DNA of 64,000 nt from Brevundimonas vesicularis (GTDB lineage: Bacteria > Pseudomonadota > Alphaproteobacteria > Caulobacterales > Caulobacteraceae), in the NCBI RefSeq assembly GCF_027105095.1, contig NZ_CP114278.1, positions 3,012,501 to 3,076,500 of the forward strand. Reading direction: 5' to 3'. The notes below the pieces were generated by a model. It made no database searches and was not told the origin of the DNA. It was given only the letters and a program-made list of their open reading frames with translations. Position 1 is the stretch's first letter. Every line of letters starts with the position of its first letter. Position numbers and translations under genes: made by a program. Below are positions 36,494 through 46,705 of this stretch, in pieces.

Positions 36494-37345
36494 GTGCCCA
36501 AGCGTTGCCGCCGCATGACCGCCGCCGCGCCGCTCTTGGATCTGCAACGCGAGCGCGCCTATGTCCGCGATCTGGGCCGCGCCTTCGCCGGCGCCCTGGT
36601 GTTCAACATCCCGCTGTTGATGACGATGGAGATGTGGGCGCAGGGCGTGATCATGGACCGCTGGCGGCTGCTGACCTTCATCGTCGCCGGCCTGCCGCTG
36701 CTGTACGGCCTGGCCTATTACGCCGGCTTCTCCAAGCGGCGCGGGCCGGTCAACGAAGCGCTGGACACCGCCGTGGCCCTGGCCGTCGGTTTCATCACCG
36801 CCTCCATGCTCCTGATCCTGTTCGGCGTCGTGGAATGGGACGCGCCGCCGCGCGAGGGCCTGGGCATGGTCGCGCTTCAGGCCATTCCCGGCGCCATGGG
36901 CGCGCTTCTGGCCCGGCGTCAGCTCAGCGGGGACGGCGGGGGCGACACCGACGAGGATCAGGCCTCCTATTTCGGCGAACTGTTCCTGATGGCGGCCGGC
37001 GCCCTTTTCTTCGCCCTGAACGTGGCCCCGACCGAGGAGATGATCCTGATCGCCTACAAGGCGACGCCCGCCCACATCCTGGCCCTGATCGCCGTCTCCA
37101 TCCTTCTGCTCCATCTGATCGTCTTCAAGGCGGGCTTCGCCGGTCAGGAAGAGGCCGATCATCCGATCAAGGCCTTCCTGCATTTCACCCTGCCCGGCTA
37201 CGCCATCGCCCTGGCCGTCAGCCTGTTCACCCTGTTCCTGTTCGGCCGCACCGACGGCCATGCCGTCGCCGGCGTGGTCCAGACCATGGTCGTCCTGGGC
37301 TTCCCCGCCGCCATAGGCGCCGCCGCCGCCCGTCTGTTGGTCTGA
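36494..37345 (+). CDS. TIGR02587-family integral membrane protein
   Basis: About 283 residues from a GTG preceded by GGAG, or 276 from ATG 36515. Seven or eight membrane segments; the signature region is RDLGRAFAGALVFNIPLLMTMEMW and GALFFALNVAPTEEMILIAYKATPAHIL. The family is always followed by a TIGR02588 partner, as here. Function unknown. Confidence 0.85.
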   Translation: MPKRCRRMTAAAPLLDLQRERAYVRDLGRAFAGALVFNIPLLMTMEMWAQGVIMDRWRLLTFIVAGLPLLYGLAYYAGFSKRRGPVNEALDTAVALAVGFITASMLLILFGVVEWDAPPREGLGMVALQAIPGAMGALLARRQLSGDGGGDTDEDQASYFGELFLMAAGALFFALNVAPTEEMILIAYKATPAHILALIAVSILLLHLIVFKAGFAGQEEADHPIKAFLHFTLPGYAIALAVSLFTLFLFGRTDGHAVAGVVQTMVVLGFPAAIGAAAARLLV

Positions 37346-37349
37346 CCCC

Positions 37350-37727
37350 ATGCCCACGAAGAAGAAGCCCGCCGCATCGACCCGCCCTCTGTTGCAATGG
37401 GGCATGGCCTTGCTCGGCGCCGTCATCACCCTGACCGCCATCGGCATCGTGGTGTGGGAGGCGCTCCAGCCCACAGCCCCGCCCGCGCTCAGCGCCCGCA
37501 TCGTCGCCGTGGACGTCACCGCCGCAGGCCAGGTCGCGACCGTCCGGGTTCAGAACGACGGCGACGACACCGCCGCCGCCGTGGACATCGAAGGGGTTCT
37601 GGGCGATCAGACCGCGACCGCCAGCCTGGACTATGTCCCCGGCCACGGCCACGCCAAGGCCTACCTCCGCTTCGACGCCGATCCGCGCTCAGCAGCCGTC
37701 TCGGTCATGGGCTGGTCGGCGCCCTGA
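37350..37727 (+). CDS. TIGR02588-family membrane-anchored protein
   Basis: 125 residues. One N-terminal membrane helix (LLQWGMALLGAVITLTAIGIVVW) is followed by a periplasmic beta domain (SARIVAVDVTAAGQVATVRVQNDGDDTAAAVDIEGVL and YVPGHGHAKAYLRFD). Partner of the preceding gene, four bases downstream. It ends 20 bases before the TPP riboswitch. Confidence 0.85.
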   Translation: MPTKKKPAASTRPLLQWGMALLGAVITLTAIGIVVWEALQPTAPPALSARIVAVDVTAAGQVATVRVQNDGDDTAAAVDIEGVLGDQTATASLDYVPGHGHAKAYLRFDADPRSAAVSVMGWSAP

Positions 37728-37747
37728 GCCTGGGTTATGGTGGCGAC

Positions 37748-39979
<2,232 letters not shown>

Positions 39980-40060
39980 GGGCGTAGCCGCAATGACCTC
40001 TGGTTAACAACCGACAACTTAGTCTAGATTCGGAGAACATGATTCGCTTGGGAGGGCGAC

Positions 40061-41113
40061 TTGGCGGCTCCAATGATCCTGACCACCTTCGCTGAGGTGG
40101 ATTTGAGCGACCCGTTCTTCGACTCTCTCAAAGCTGCATACAAAGAGTTTCCGGTTTGGTTTGCATCAAAGGCAAGCGAACCAGTCTACGTCACATTTAA
40201 AGAAGATGGACAGCTTCGCGGCTTTCTTTACCTAAAAGTCGAGCACGGCATCATCGATGATGTCGATCCACCTCTCCCTGCTGCAGACAGAATGAAGGTG
40301 GGCACGCTAAAAATCGTTGCCCACGGCACGAAGCTTGGCGAGCGTTACGTAAAGAAAATATTTGATGCAGCTATAAAGGCAGGAGTCGATGGCGTTTACG
40401 TTACAGTTTTCGAAGAGCACGCGGGCCTAATACGTCTATTCAAACGATACGGATTCACGCAATACGCTACAAAAACGAGCCCAAACGGAACAGAGTTAGT
40501 TTTTATTCGTGATTTCTCGGTTCTGACCGGCAAAATTCGCCGCGACTACCCATTCATTCACCAAAATGGGCACAAAAAGTATCTACTTGCCATATATCCC
40601 GAATGGCACACAAAACTGCTACCAGATTCAATATTAAACAACGAATCTAAAGATATTGTAGAGGACCTGTCCCACACCAACACTATACATAAAGTCTATA
40701 TTTGCTCTATGAATGTGGGCGGACTGAAGCGCGGCGACATCCTCGTAATGTACCGATGCTCCGACGGTAAGGGAGCGGCATATTTCCGGTCCGTCGTAAC
40801 CTCTATCTGCGTGGTAGAAGAGGTCCGGTCGCGGAAGGATTTTCGCGACAAGGGCGACTTCCTAAATTACGCTCGCCCACATAGCGTCTTCAGTGAAGAC
40901 GAGTTGGAGGCGTGGTGGGATTCCGGCAAGCGAATGCACGTCATTCGCATGACCTACAATGCCGCCTTTGAAAAACGCACCACTCGAGGGCAGCTCATCG
41001 ACACCGTTGGGCTGAGCTCTACGCGCCGCTATGACTTTTTCGAACTCTCCCAGACTCAGTTCGATCACATTTTGAAGTTAGGGAAAATCAATGAAAGTCT
41101 TGTTGTCGATTAA
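40061..41113 (+). CDS. GNAT-like acetyltransferase fused to a PUA/EVE-like domain
   Basis: 350 residues. The N-terminal half (to about residue 150) has KVGTLKIVAHGTKLGERYVKKIFDAAIKAGVDGVYVTVFEEHAGLIRLFKRYGF, a GNAT acetyl-CoA fold. The C-terminal half has GGLKRGDILVMYRCSDGKGAAYFRSVVTSICVVEEV, a PUA/EVE-type nucleic-acid-binding barrel. The TTG at 40061 is preferred because GGAGGG precedes it by five bases; the ATG at 40073 is too far. G+C is clearly lower than around it. First gene of a cassette with ASCH and kinase genes. Confidence 0.7.
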   Translation: MAAPMILTTFAEVDLSDPFFDSLKAAYKEFPVWFASKASEPVYVTFKEDGQLRGFLYLKVEHGIIDDVDPPLPAADRMKVGTLKIVAHGTKLGERYVKKIFDAAIKAGVDGVYVTVFEEHAGLIRLFKRYGFTQYATKTSPNGTELVFIRDFSVLTGKIRRDYPFIHQNGHKKYLLAIYPEWHTKLLPDSILNNESKDIVEDLSHTNTIHKVYICSMNVGGLKRGDILVMYRCSDGKGAAYFRSVVTSICVVEEVRSRKDFRDKGDFLNYARPHSVFSEDELEAWWDSGKRMHVIRMTYNAAFEKRTTRGQLIDTVGLSSTRRYDFFELSQTQFDHILKLGKINESLVVD

Positions 41114-41516
41114 ACCCGAATTCGCGGATAGAATATTTTCCGGCGAAAAAACCTTCGAATTCAGAAAGAGCGTTTACAAAGATCGATCCGTAAAAACGGT
41201 CGTAGTATACGCAACTCAGCCGGTTGGAAGACTGGTTGGAGAGTTTGATGTTGCTGATATCATGTCGGATACTCCTGAAAAATTGTGGGAGACAACAAGA
41301 AAAGGCGCTGGAATTTCTCAGCAACTTTTTGAAAGCTATTTCAATGGGCGAGACTGTGCATTTGCTCTGAAAATTGAGAATGTGATTCAGTACCCAGAGC
41401 CTGTAATGCCACACGAAATAATCGACAATTTTGTACCACCTCAGTCGTATATGTACGTGGATGATGCCGGAAGACGGCGATCAGCCCATGAAAACGAAAC
41501 TTTACAACTTCTCTAG
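41091..41516 (+). CDS. ASCH-domain protein
   Basis: 141 residues. LLSIKPEFADRIFSGEKTFEFRKSVYKDRSVKTVVVYATQPVGRLVGEFDVADIM is the ASCH/PUA-like opening (S-I-K-P, G-x-K-x-x-E-x-R), followed by FALKIENVIQYPEPV. ASCH domains are thought to bind RNA or modified nucleotides. It overlaps the preceding gene by 23 bases, so the pair is translationally coupled. Lower G+C than the host. Confidence 0.8.
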   Translation: MKVLLSIKPEFADRIFSGEKTFEFRKSVYKDRSVKTVVVYATQPVGRLVGEFDVADIMSDTPEKLWETTRKGAGISQQLFESYFNGRDCAFALKIENVIQYPEPVMPHEIIDNFVPPQSYMYVDDAGRRRSAHENETLQLL

Positions 41517-41524
41517 GTTCAAAA

Positions 41525-42064
41525 ATGAAGCGAGAGGTCTCTATTCTATTTGGCCTTTCGGGCGTGGGAAAAACCACGATGGGAAGACGAGTAATAGATC
41601 AAGAGACGGGTATTTCTCACGTTTCCGCCAGCGACTTGCTTAAGGCTGCACATTCACAAACCGGGGAAGAGCTTCGAACGGCCCAACAAGACCGTTTGGT
41701 CGAAAATCAGCAGGTATTGGCGTCAGCACTCAGTGAATGGCCGTTCCCTGCCGGCACTCGACATATCCTTCTGGATGCACACAGCGTTATTGATAATGAC
41801 AAAGTGCTGGTGGACATTCCGGTAGATGCGATTGCGTCCCTTAAGCCTAGTAGATTGATCTTTCTAACGGACGACCCCGCCGCCATTGCGACACGTCGAC
41901 TTTCTGGTGACCGTCCACGCCCCGTGCGGACAACTTCAGAACTCAATGAACATCAAGAGCGATCGCTAACCGTTTGCAGGGGCTATTCAGAAGAGATGGG
42001 CGTATCGCTCGTAGTGGTAAAATCGGGAGACTTAGCGGGCTTCCGCGCCGCCCTAGCGATTTGA
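41525..42064 (+). CDS. P-loop ATPase/nucleotide kinase-like protein
   Basis: 179 residues. Walker A LFGLSGVGKTTMGRR at residues 7-21; a DAHSVIDND segment could be Walker B-like, and FLTDDPAAIATRRLSGDRPRPVR resembles a LID with Arg residues. The shape is that of small adenylate kinase-like enzymes. It starts eight bases after the ASCH gene. It shares the lower G+C, so the three genes probably moved together. Substrate unknown. Confidence 0.7.
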   Translation: MKREVSILFGLSGVGKTTMGRRVIDQETGISHVSASDLLKAAHSQTGEELRTAQQDRLVENQQVLASALSEWPFPAGTRHILLDAHSVIDNDKVLVDIPVDAIASLKPSRLIFLTDDPAAIATRRLSGDRPRPVRTTSELNEHQERSLTVCRGYSEEMGVSLVVVKSGDLAGFRAALAI

Positions 42065-42066
42065 CC

Positions 42067-42576
42067 ATGCCCACCCTCGTCCTCCTCGCCGGGCCTAACG
42101 GCGCCGGAAAGACCACCTTCATCAACGGCTTCCTGCGCGAGCGAACGGAGACGTTTCAGTTCGTCAATCCGGATGAAGTCGCCCGTGGCCTGACCGGCGA
42201 CGGTCCAGCACGCGATCTGGCGGCGGGGCGTCTGGTTCTGGAGCGGCTGGACGGGCTGACGCGCGCCGGGGCGGACGTGATTCTTGAAACCACTCTGGCG
42301 ACGCGCTCGCATGCCGTTCGCATTCGGCATTGGCGGGCGCTCGGCTATCGAGTGGAACTGGTCTATCTGCGGCTGCCCAACGCCGACTATTCGGTTGCAC
42401 GCGTCGCCCGCCGGGTCGCACGCGGCGGACATGGCATTCCCGAAGATACCCTGCGCCGCCGCTTCCTGCTCAGCGCCGAATATCTCGAAACGACCTACAA
42501 GCCCGCCGTCGATGCCTGGAAAATCTACGCCAATGGCGACGACGGTCTCGATCTGCTAGATTGGGGACCGCGATGA
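42067..42576 (+). CDS. zeta-toxin-like kinase
   Basis: 169 residues. Walker A AGPNGAGKTTF (residues 8-18), FQFVNPDEVARGL, AADVILETTLATRSH (the conserved E-T-T) and a Arg-rich segment RVARRVARGGHGIPEDTLRRRF fit zeta/PezT-like kinases that phosphorylate UDP-sugars. The host-like G+C contrasts with the preceding three genes. It begins two bases after the kinase stop. Confidence 0.85.
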   Translation: MPTLVLLAGPNGAGKTTFINGFLRERTETFQFVNPDEVARGLTGDGPARDLAAGRLVLERLDGLTRAGADVILETTLATRSHAVRIRHWRALGYRVELVYLRLPNADYSVARVARRVARGGHGIPEDTLRRRFLLSAEYLETTYKPAVDAWKIYANGDDGLDLLDWGPR

Positions 42577-42749
42577 ACAAGATGCTGATCGACCACGAAA
42601 CGGCGCTGAAGGCCGCGCGCCGCGCCGCCGAAATGGCGAAGCATGGCACGCGCGAGGAGCAGTCCGGCAAGTTCCTGCCGCCGCCCGGCTGGAAGGGGCA
42701 TCTGGTCACCGCCGCCGACGCCGCGCCTGCGTCGAAGAAGCGGGCCTAA
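42573..42749 (+). CDS. small partner protein of the zeta-like kinase
   Basis: 58 residues, helical start (HETALKAARRAAEMAKHGTREEQ) and a Pro/Gly-rich end. The ATG overlaps the kinase stop (ATGA). It could be an antitoxin, but it has no epsilon-like signature and follows the toxin rather than preceding it. A hairpin follows directly. Confidence 0.65.
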   Translation: MNKMLIDHETALKAARRAAEMAKHGTREEQSGKFLPPPGWKGHLVTAADAAPASKKRA

Positions 42750-42752
42750 GCT

Positions 42753-42804
42753 TTCCCTCTCCCAACGGGAGAGGGAATGCATAGCTAGCCCCTCTACCTA
42801 TGCA
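42753..42804 (+). terminator. terminator-like double hairpin
   Basis: Perfect 11-bp stem TTCCCTCTCCC/GGGAGAGGGAA (42753-42763 and 42767-42777) with a 3-base loop, then a second 7-bp stem TGCATAG/CTATGCA (42778-42784 and 42798-42804). No strong T-run follows, so termination is probable, not certain. Confidence 0.6.
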
Positions 42805-42937
42805 CGACGTCCCTACCCCGGCCGTTGAAATCCCTCGCCTTTCGCGAAATCGACGCCCTCTACCCGATCACGCCTCGGGGCGGCCTTAGACTGGCGGCGC
42901 GTCCTGTGTCGGGCGCGGGCGACAGGCCGGGGATGGG

Positions 42938-43810
42938 ATGGACGACGACCACAGCTATGACGACGGCGGGTTCGAGGGGCCGCGCGATCCGTTTTACGAT
43001 GCGATGACCCAGCAGGCGCTGGATCAGATCCGCATCCTGCGCGAGGCGGGTCTGGAGCAGACGTATCGCGACGCCCTGCATCACGATTCCTCGCCCGAGG
43101 CCGAGGCCGCCTTCTGGCGCGCGCACGGCCTGCCGATGCATCTGTTGCGGCTGCCCGATCTGGCTGCCTCGGACCCCGCTGCGCGCGCGGCCGACCGGGT
43201 GCAGAACCGGGGCTATCGCCGCCTGTCGAAGGAGGCGTGGGAGGCGGCGGGCACGGCCTATCTGGCGGGGTCCACGGCGGAGGAGGTCAGCGCCGTCTAT
43301 GGCATGGCGGTCAGCACCTTTCGCGCCCGCGCCAGGGACGAAGGTTGGCGGCGCGAGGATCAGCCCGATCCGCTGCGCGAGCCGATCGACCTGGAGGCCG
43401 AGACGGCCGAGGGTCTGCCTGACTATGGGGCCATGGCGGGCCACGCCCTGGTTCGGCTGAACCGGGCGCTTCAGGCCGGGCGCGCGCTGGAGGCCGCGCG
43501 CTGGGTGCGGCTGCACGCCGACCTGACCCGGATGGCGGCCGCCCCGCCCGCACCTTCGTCTCCGTCCCCGCCCGCACCGCCGCCGCCCCCAGCGCCGCCC
43601 AAGGAACCCGACCTGGGCGAACGCGCCGCCGCCGTCGCCGAACAGGTCGGCCAGATCGCCCGCGAGGCCTGCGCCCTCAAACGCGGCGATTACGCCGGCC
43701 GTGACGCCCTGATGGCCCGCCTCGAAGCGCTCGACGACCTGAAACCGGCCCCGCGATCAGACGAATTAGACGAAATAGACGGTGTTTTTGTCCCCCGACC
43801 GCCGGACTGA
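42938..43810 (+). CDS. protein of unknown function with a helix-turn-helix-like segment
   Basis: 290 residues. An acidic N-terminus, then AYLAGSTAEEVSAVYGMAVSTFRARARDEGWRRED (about residues 108-142), which reads like a helix-turn-helix as in terminase small subunits or GcrA-like factors. A Pro-rich stretch (about 205-225) precedes a helical C-terminus. No family assigned. It stands alone, with hairpins on its left and a palindromic element on its right. Confidence 0.65.
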   Translation: MDDDHSYDDGGFEGPRDPFYDAMTQQALDQIRILREAGLEQTYRDALHHDSSPEAEAAFWRAHGLPMHLLRLPDLAASDPAARAADRVQNRGYRRLSKEAWEAAGTAYLAGSTAEEVSAVYGMAVSTFRARARDEGWRREDQPDPLREPIDLEAETAEGLPDYGAMAGHALVRLNRALQAGRALEAARWVRLHADLTRMAAAPPAPSSPSPPAPPPPPAPPKEPDLGERAAAVAEQVGQIAREACALKRGDYAGRDALMARLEALDDLKPAPRSDELDEIDGVFVPRPPD

Positions 43811-43977
43811 CCGTCTCCTCCCCATCGCCTGCGATGGGGAGGGGGACCGCGCCCTTCGGGCGGGGTGGAGGGGCTCTTGAGGCCTCACAGACGTCGATTT
43901 TGCAGAAGGACCCCCTCCGTCACGGCGCCAAGCGGCGCCGCGCCACCTCCCCGCTGCGCAGGGAGGAGACGGCCTAG
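43811..43977. repeat. large palindromic intergenic element
   Basis: The outer arms CCGTCTCCTCCC and GGGAGGAGACGG face each other. Inside lie hairpins of GGGGAGGGGGACCGCGCCC type and their complements (CCACCTCCCC). The right end overlaps the stop codon of the DsbA-like gene. Related in sequence to the ruvC tail element. Confidence 0.75.
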
Positions 43978-44639
43978 ACCTCCGACGCGATCTTGCGCAG
44001 CGCCTCTTCGAACACCTGCGCCGGCTGTCCGCCGCTGATCAGATATTTGCCCTCGACCACCACGGCCGGGACCGAGGTGATGCCGCGTGCGCGCCACAGG
44101 TCTTCGGCCTGGCGCACGGCCTGGGCGTAGCGGCCCGAGGCCAGAACCTCGCCCGCCTCGGCCCGGTCCAGCCCGGCCTTTTCGGCGGCGGTGGTCAGGA
44201 CGCCGGCGTCGGTCAGGTTCTTGTTCTCGGTGAAGTGGGCGCTGAACAGCGCCTGTTTCAGGGCCTTCTGCTTCTCCGGCGCCGTCTCGTGCGCCCAGTG
44301 CAGCAGCCGGTGGGCGTCGAAGGTGTTCCAGATGCGGCTGTCGTCGGTCATGCGCATGTCGAAGCCGACCTCGCCCGCCCGCTCGCGGATCATGGCGCGG
44401 TTGGCGGCGGACTGCTCAGGCGACGCGCCGTATTTGCGGCCGATGTGTTCGACGATGTTCTCGCCCTCGGGCGCGATCTGTGGGTTCAGCTCGAACGGCT
44501 GAAAGGCGATGTCGGCGGCGATCCCCTCGTCCTTCAGCGCGTCCAGCGCCGTGTCCAGCCCGCCCAGCCCCACCACGCACCAGGGGCAGACGACGTCGGA
44601 GATGAAGTCGATCTTCAGGGTCTTGAGCGGAGCGTTCAT
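43974..44639 (-). CDS. DsbA-family (FrnE-like) oxidoreductase
   Basis: 221 residues. The thioredoxin-fold active site is CPWC in DFISDVVCPWCVVG (about residues 18-21), followed by AFQPFELNPQIAPEGENIVEHIGRKYG and ITSVPAVVVEGKYLISGGQPAQVFEEAL with the cis-Pro. It has no signal peptide, so it is cytoplasmic like FrnE. The ATG at 44637-44639 is chosen because the usual N-terminus follows. Confidence 0.92.
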   Translation of the reverse strand: MNAPLKTLKIDFISDVVCPWCVVGLGGLDTALDALKDEGIAADIAFQPFELNPQIAPEGENIVEHIGRKYGASPEQSAANRAMIRERAGEVGFDMRMTDDSRIWNTFDAHRLLHWAHETAPEKQKALKQALFSAHFTENKNLTDAGVLTTAAEKAGLDRAEAGEVLASGRYAQAVRQAEDLWRARGITSVPAVVVEGKYLISGGQPAQVFEEALRKIASEV

Positions 44640-44705
44640 GGCGCGGCCTTCTGGAACAGCGTGTGTTGCATAAGGATATGGCGACGCCGCGCCGCGCGAC
44701 AAGTC

Positions 44706-45563
44706 TCAGCCCAGGCTCAAATCTCTCGGCGGGCGGATCCGGCGCCAGCGCGCCTCCACGAAGGCGAAGGCGCCGAAGGCCATCAGCCCCGCCGCCGTCA
44801 GCCCCAGGATCCACGATCCGCCCGGCTGGGCCTCCAGCGCATCCAAGGCCGCCGCCGTCGTCGTCACCTCGCCCGAGCGCGCATGCAGCCCCGCCAGAAC
44901 CACGAACACCCCCAGCGGCAGATAGGCGAACCCGCGCGCCGCATAGCCCGCCCGCGCCAGCGCCGTCGCCGTGCCGCAGAAGGCCTTGGGGCAGGCCAGG
45001 GCGTCGTCGAAATCGTCGCGGACAGCCCTGACGATATTGCCGACGCCGACGCCCAGCACCACCAGCCCGGCACCGATCAGCAGCACCTCGCCGAATGGCA
45101 TCCCCAGCAGCATGGCAGCCTTCTCCTGATTCTCGGCCACGCTCTCGGCCTGGGCCGTCGAGGCGTTTGTCGCCTCGCCGAACTCGTCCAGATATTCGAA
45201 CACCCCCAACGCCAGCACGCCGTAGAACAGGCCGCTGACCGCCTGGCCCGCGCGCGTGGCCCAGCCCTTCAGGTCGCTGCCCTCGTGATCCGCGTCGAAC
45301 ACCGCCTGCAACACCCGCCAGCCGACGAAGGCCCAAAGCCCCAGTCCCAGCAGCACCAGCCAGACCTTGCCGAACGGCTGCTCGGCCAGCCAGCCCGCCG
45401 CCCCGCTGGTCCCCACCGCATCGCCGATCCGGTCCGTCGCCGCCAGCAGGGTCAGCGCGCCGGCCGACAGGTAAACGAAGCCCCGCGCCCCATAGCCGAC
45501 CCGCGCCGCCCATTCGATCAGGGTCGCCAGCGGCGGCAGGCGAAGGGACTTGGCAGCGTTCAT
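44706..45563 (-). CDS. DUF1206 membrane protein
   Basis: 285 residues with six membrane segments in three repeats, each beginning with a G-x-x-A-R-G-F-x-Y-x-x-x-G-like pattern (ARVGYGARGFVYLSAG, GQAVSGLFYGVLALG, ARAGYAARGFAYLPLG). This is the DUF1206 triple. Function unknown. It is divergent from the small ORF, and a Crp/Fnr-type palindrome lies 70 bases upstream (45633-45647). Confidence 0.88.
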   Translation of the reverse strand: MNAAKSLRLPPLATLIEWAARVGYGARGFVYLSAGALTLLAATDRIGDAVGTSGAAGWLAEQPFGKVWLVLLGLGLWAFVGWRVLQAVFDADHEGSDLKGWATRAGQAVSGLFYGVLALGVFEYLDEFGEATNASTAQAESVAENQEKAAMLLGMPFGEVLLIGAGLVVLGVGVGNIVRAVRDDFDDALACPKAFCGTATALARAGYAARGFAYLPLGVFVVLAGLHARSGEVTTTAAALDALEAQPGGSWILGLTAAGLMAFGAFAFVEARWRRIRPPRDLSLG

Positions 45564-45629
45564 GAGGCGTCTCTCGGCGGCGTCAGGACGCCCTCAACGC
45601 TGTGACGACGACAAAGGCTCCGCTTCACC

Positions 45630-45653
45630 CTGTGTCGACATCCGACAGACGCC
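45630..45653. promoter_or_regulatory. Crp/Fnr-type palindrome, site 1
   Basis: TGTCG-N5-CGACA at 45633-45647 inside a 24-base block that matches site 2 (45967-45990) at 21 positions. Located between DUF1206 and the small rightward ORF. Confidence 0.6.
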
Positions 45654-45698
45654 CGCAGGCGTATGCCGTTAAGGTTCGCGTCCTTGGGAGGCGTTCAG

Positions 45699-45881
45699 TT
45701 GAACATCTACGAGTTTCACTTCTTCGACGAGGCGGATCGCCGCCCCCTTCTCGACTTCTTCGACGGGGCCGACGACGCATCGGCGTTGGAGGCGGCGAGG
45801 ACGCAGCTCTCGCATCACGCCTCCTGCGCGGGGGTGGAGGTTCTGGAGGCCGGCCGTCTGGTCGGGCGCGTCACCCGCTGA
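45699..45881 (+). CDS. small protein of unknown function
   Basis: 60 residues from a TTG with GGGAGG eight bases upstream (45686-45691). LNIYEFHFFDEADRRPLLDFFDGADDASALEAARTQLSHHASCAGVEVLEAGRLVGRVTR looks like a compact alpha/beta domain. An ATG at 45663 is possible but has no ribosome site. The palindrome at 45633 suggests control with the Crp/Fnr gene. Confidence 0.55.
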   Translation: MNIYEFHFFDEADRRPLLDFFDGADDASALEAARTQLSHHASCAGVEVLEAGRLVGRVTR

Positions 45882-45966
45882 ACCTCGTTGGCGCTCTGCT
45901 CGCTGGCGTACACAGCGCAGTAAAGACACGACTTTTCCCCAGCAAGCCGTGTGATATATAGCAACG

Positions 45967-45990
45967 CTGTGTCGAGTTTCGACAGACGCC
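45967..45990. promoter_or_regulatory. Crp/Fnr-type palindrome, site 2 (probable autoregulatory operator)
   Basis: TGTCGA-N3-TCGACA (45970-45984), just downstream of an AT-rich -10-like GATATATAG (about 45951-45959), and 23 bases before the regulator start. 21 of 24 bases match site 1. Confidence 0.65.
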
Positions 45991-46006
45991 GCGATCAGAT
46001 CGCCTT

Positions 46007-46705
46007 ATGCGCGAACTCATGAACCGCCTTTCGTCCGGTAACCGATTGATCCAAGGGATGAACCCTGACGATCGAGACGCCCTGCTCGCCATCGCCACAG
46101 CGATGGAATTCGCGCCCGGCCACGTGTTCAGCGAGCCTGACGACGCCATCGAACACCTGCATTTCATCGACAGCGGCTTCTGCTCCTCGGTGGCGGTTCT
46201 GGAAGACGGCCGGACGGTGGAGACCGTGATGATCGGCCGCGAGGGCGTGCTGGGCGTCGTCGCTTCGGTCGTGCCGCAACAAGCCCATACCCGCAGTGTG
46301 GCCCAGGTCGCCGGGACGGCGCGCCGGGTGGACGCCGCCAAGTTCCGCGCCCTGTCGGCGCAACGGCCGGGCGTTCGCGACGCCGTCGCCGACTACATGG
46401 CGCGGCTTCAGGGCGAGTTGGAGCAGTCGGCCGCCTGCAACGCCCTGCACCACGCCGGGCAGCGGTTCGCCAAATGGCTGCTGCGATGCCACGACAGGGT
46501 CGAGGGCGACACCCTGAATCTGACGCAGGAGTATCTGGCCTCCATGCTGGGCTCCCAGCGGACGACGGTGAACGAGGCGGCGCAGGGGCTTCAGAAGGCG
46601 GGGGCCATCGCCTATTCGCGCGGCCGGATAACCGTGCTGGATCGCGCCGCCTTGGAACGCGCAGCCTGCGAATGCTACCGCCGGGGCGGAGACCGGCAGC
46701 CCTAG
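46007..46705 (+). CDS. Crp/Fnr-family transcription regulator
   Basis: 232 residues. N-terminal cyclic-nucleotide-binding-like barrel (PGHVFSEPDDAIEHLHFIDSGFCSSVAVLEDGRTVETVMIGREGVLGV), a dimerisation helix and a C-terminal winged helix (LTQEYLASMLGSQRTTVNEAAQGLQKAGAIAYSRGRITVLD). The N-terminal cysteine cluster of FNR is absent, so it is not an oxygen sensor of that kind. Ligand unknown. Two matched palindromes nearby suggest autoregulation. Confidence 0.9.
   Translation: MRELMNRLSSGNRLIQGMNPDDRDALLAIATAMEFAPGHVFSEPDDAIEHLHFIDSGFCSSVAVLEDGRTVETVMIGREGVLGVVASVVPQQAHTRSVAQVAGTARRVDAAKFRALSAQRPGVRDAVADYMARLQGELEQSAACNALHHAGQRFAKWLLRCHDRVEGDTLNLTQEYLASMLGSQRTTVNEAAQGLQKAGAIAYSRGRITVLDRAALERAACECYRRGGDRQP

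Noticed and set aside
40061..42749. Complete integrated element or prophage
   Set aside because: No integrase, attachment repeat, tRNA boundary or phage structural gene is visible; only the composition shift is present.
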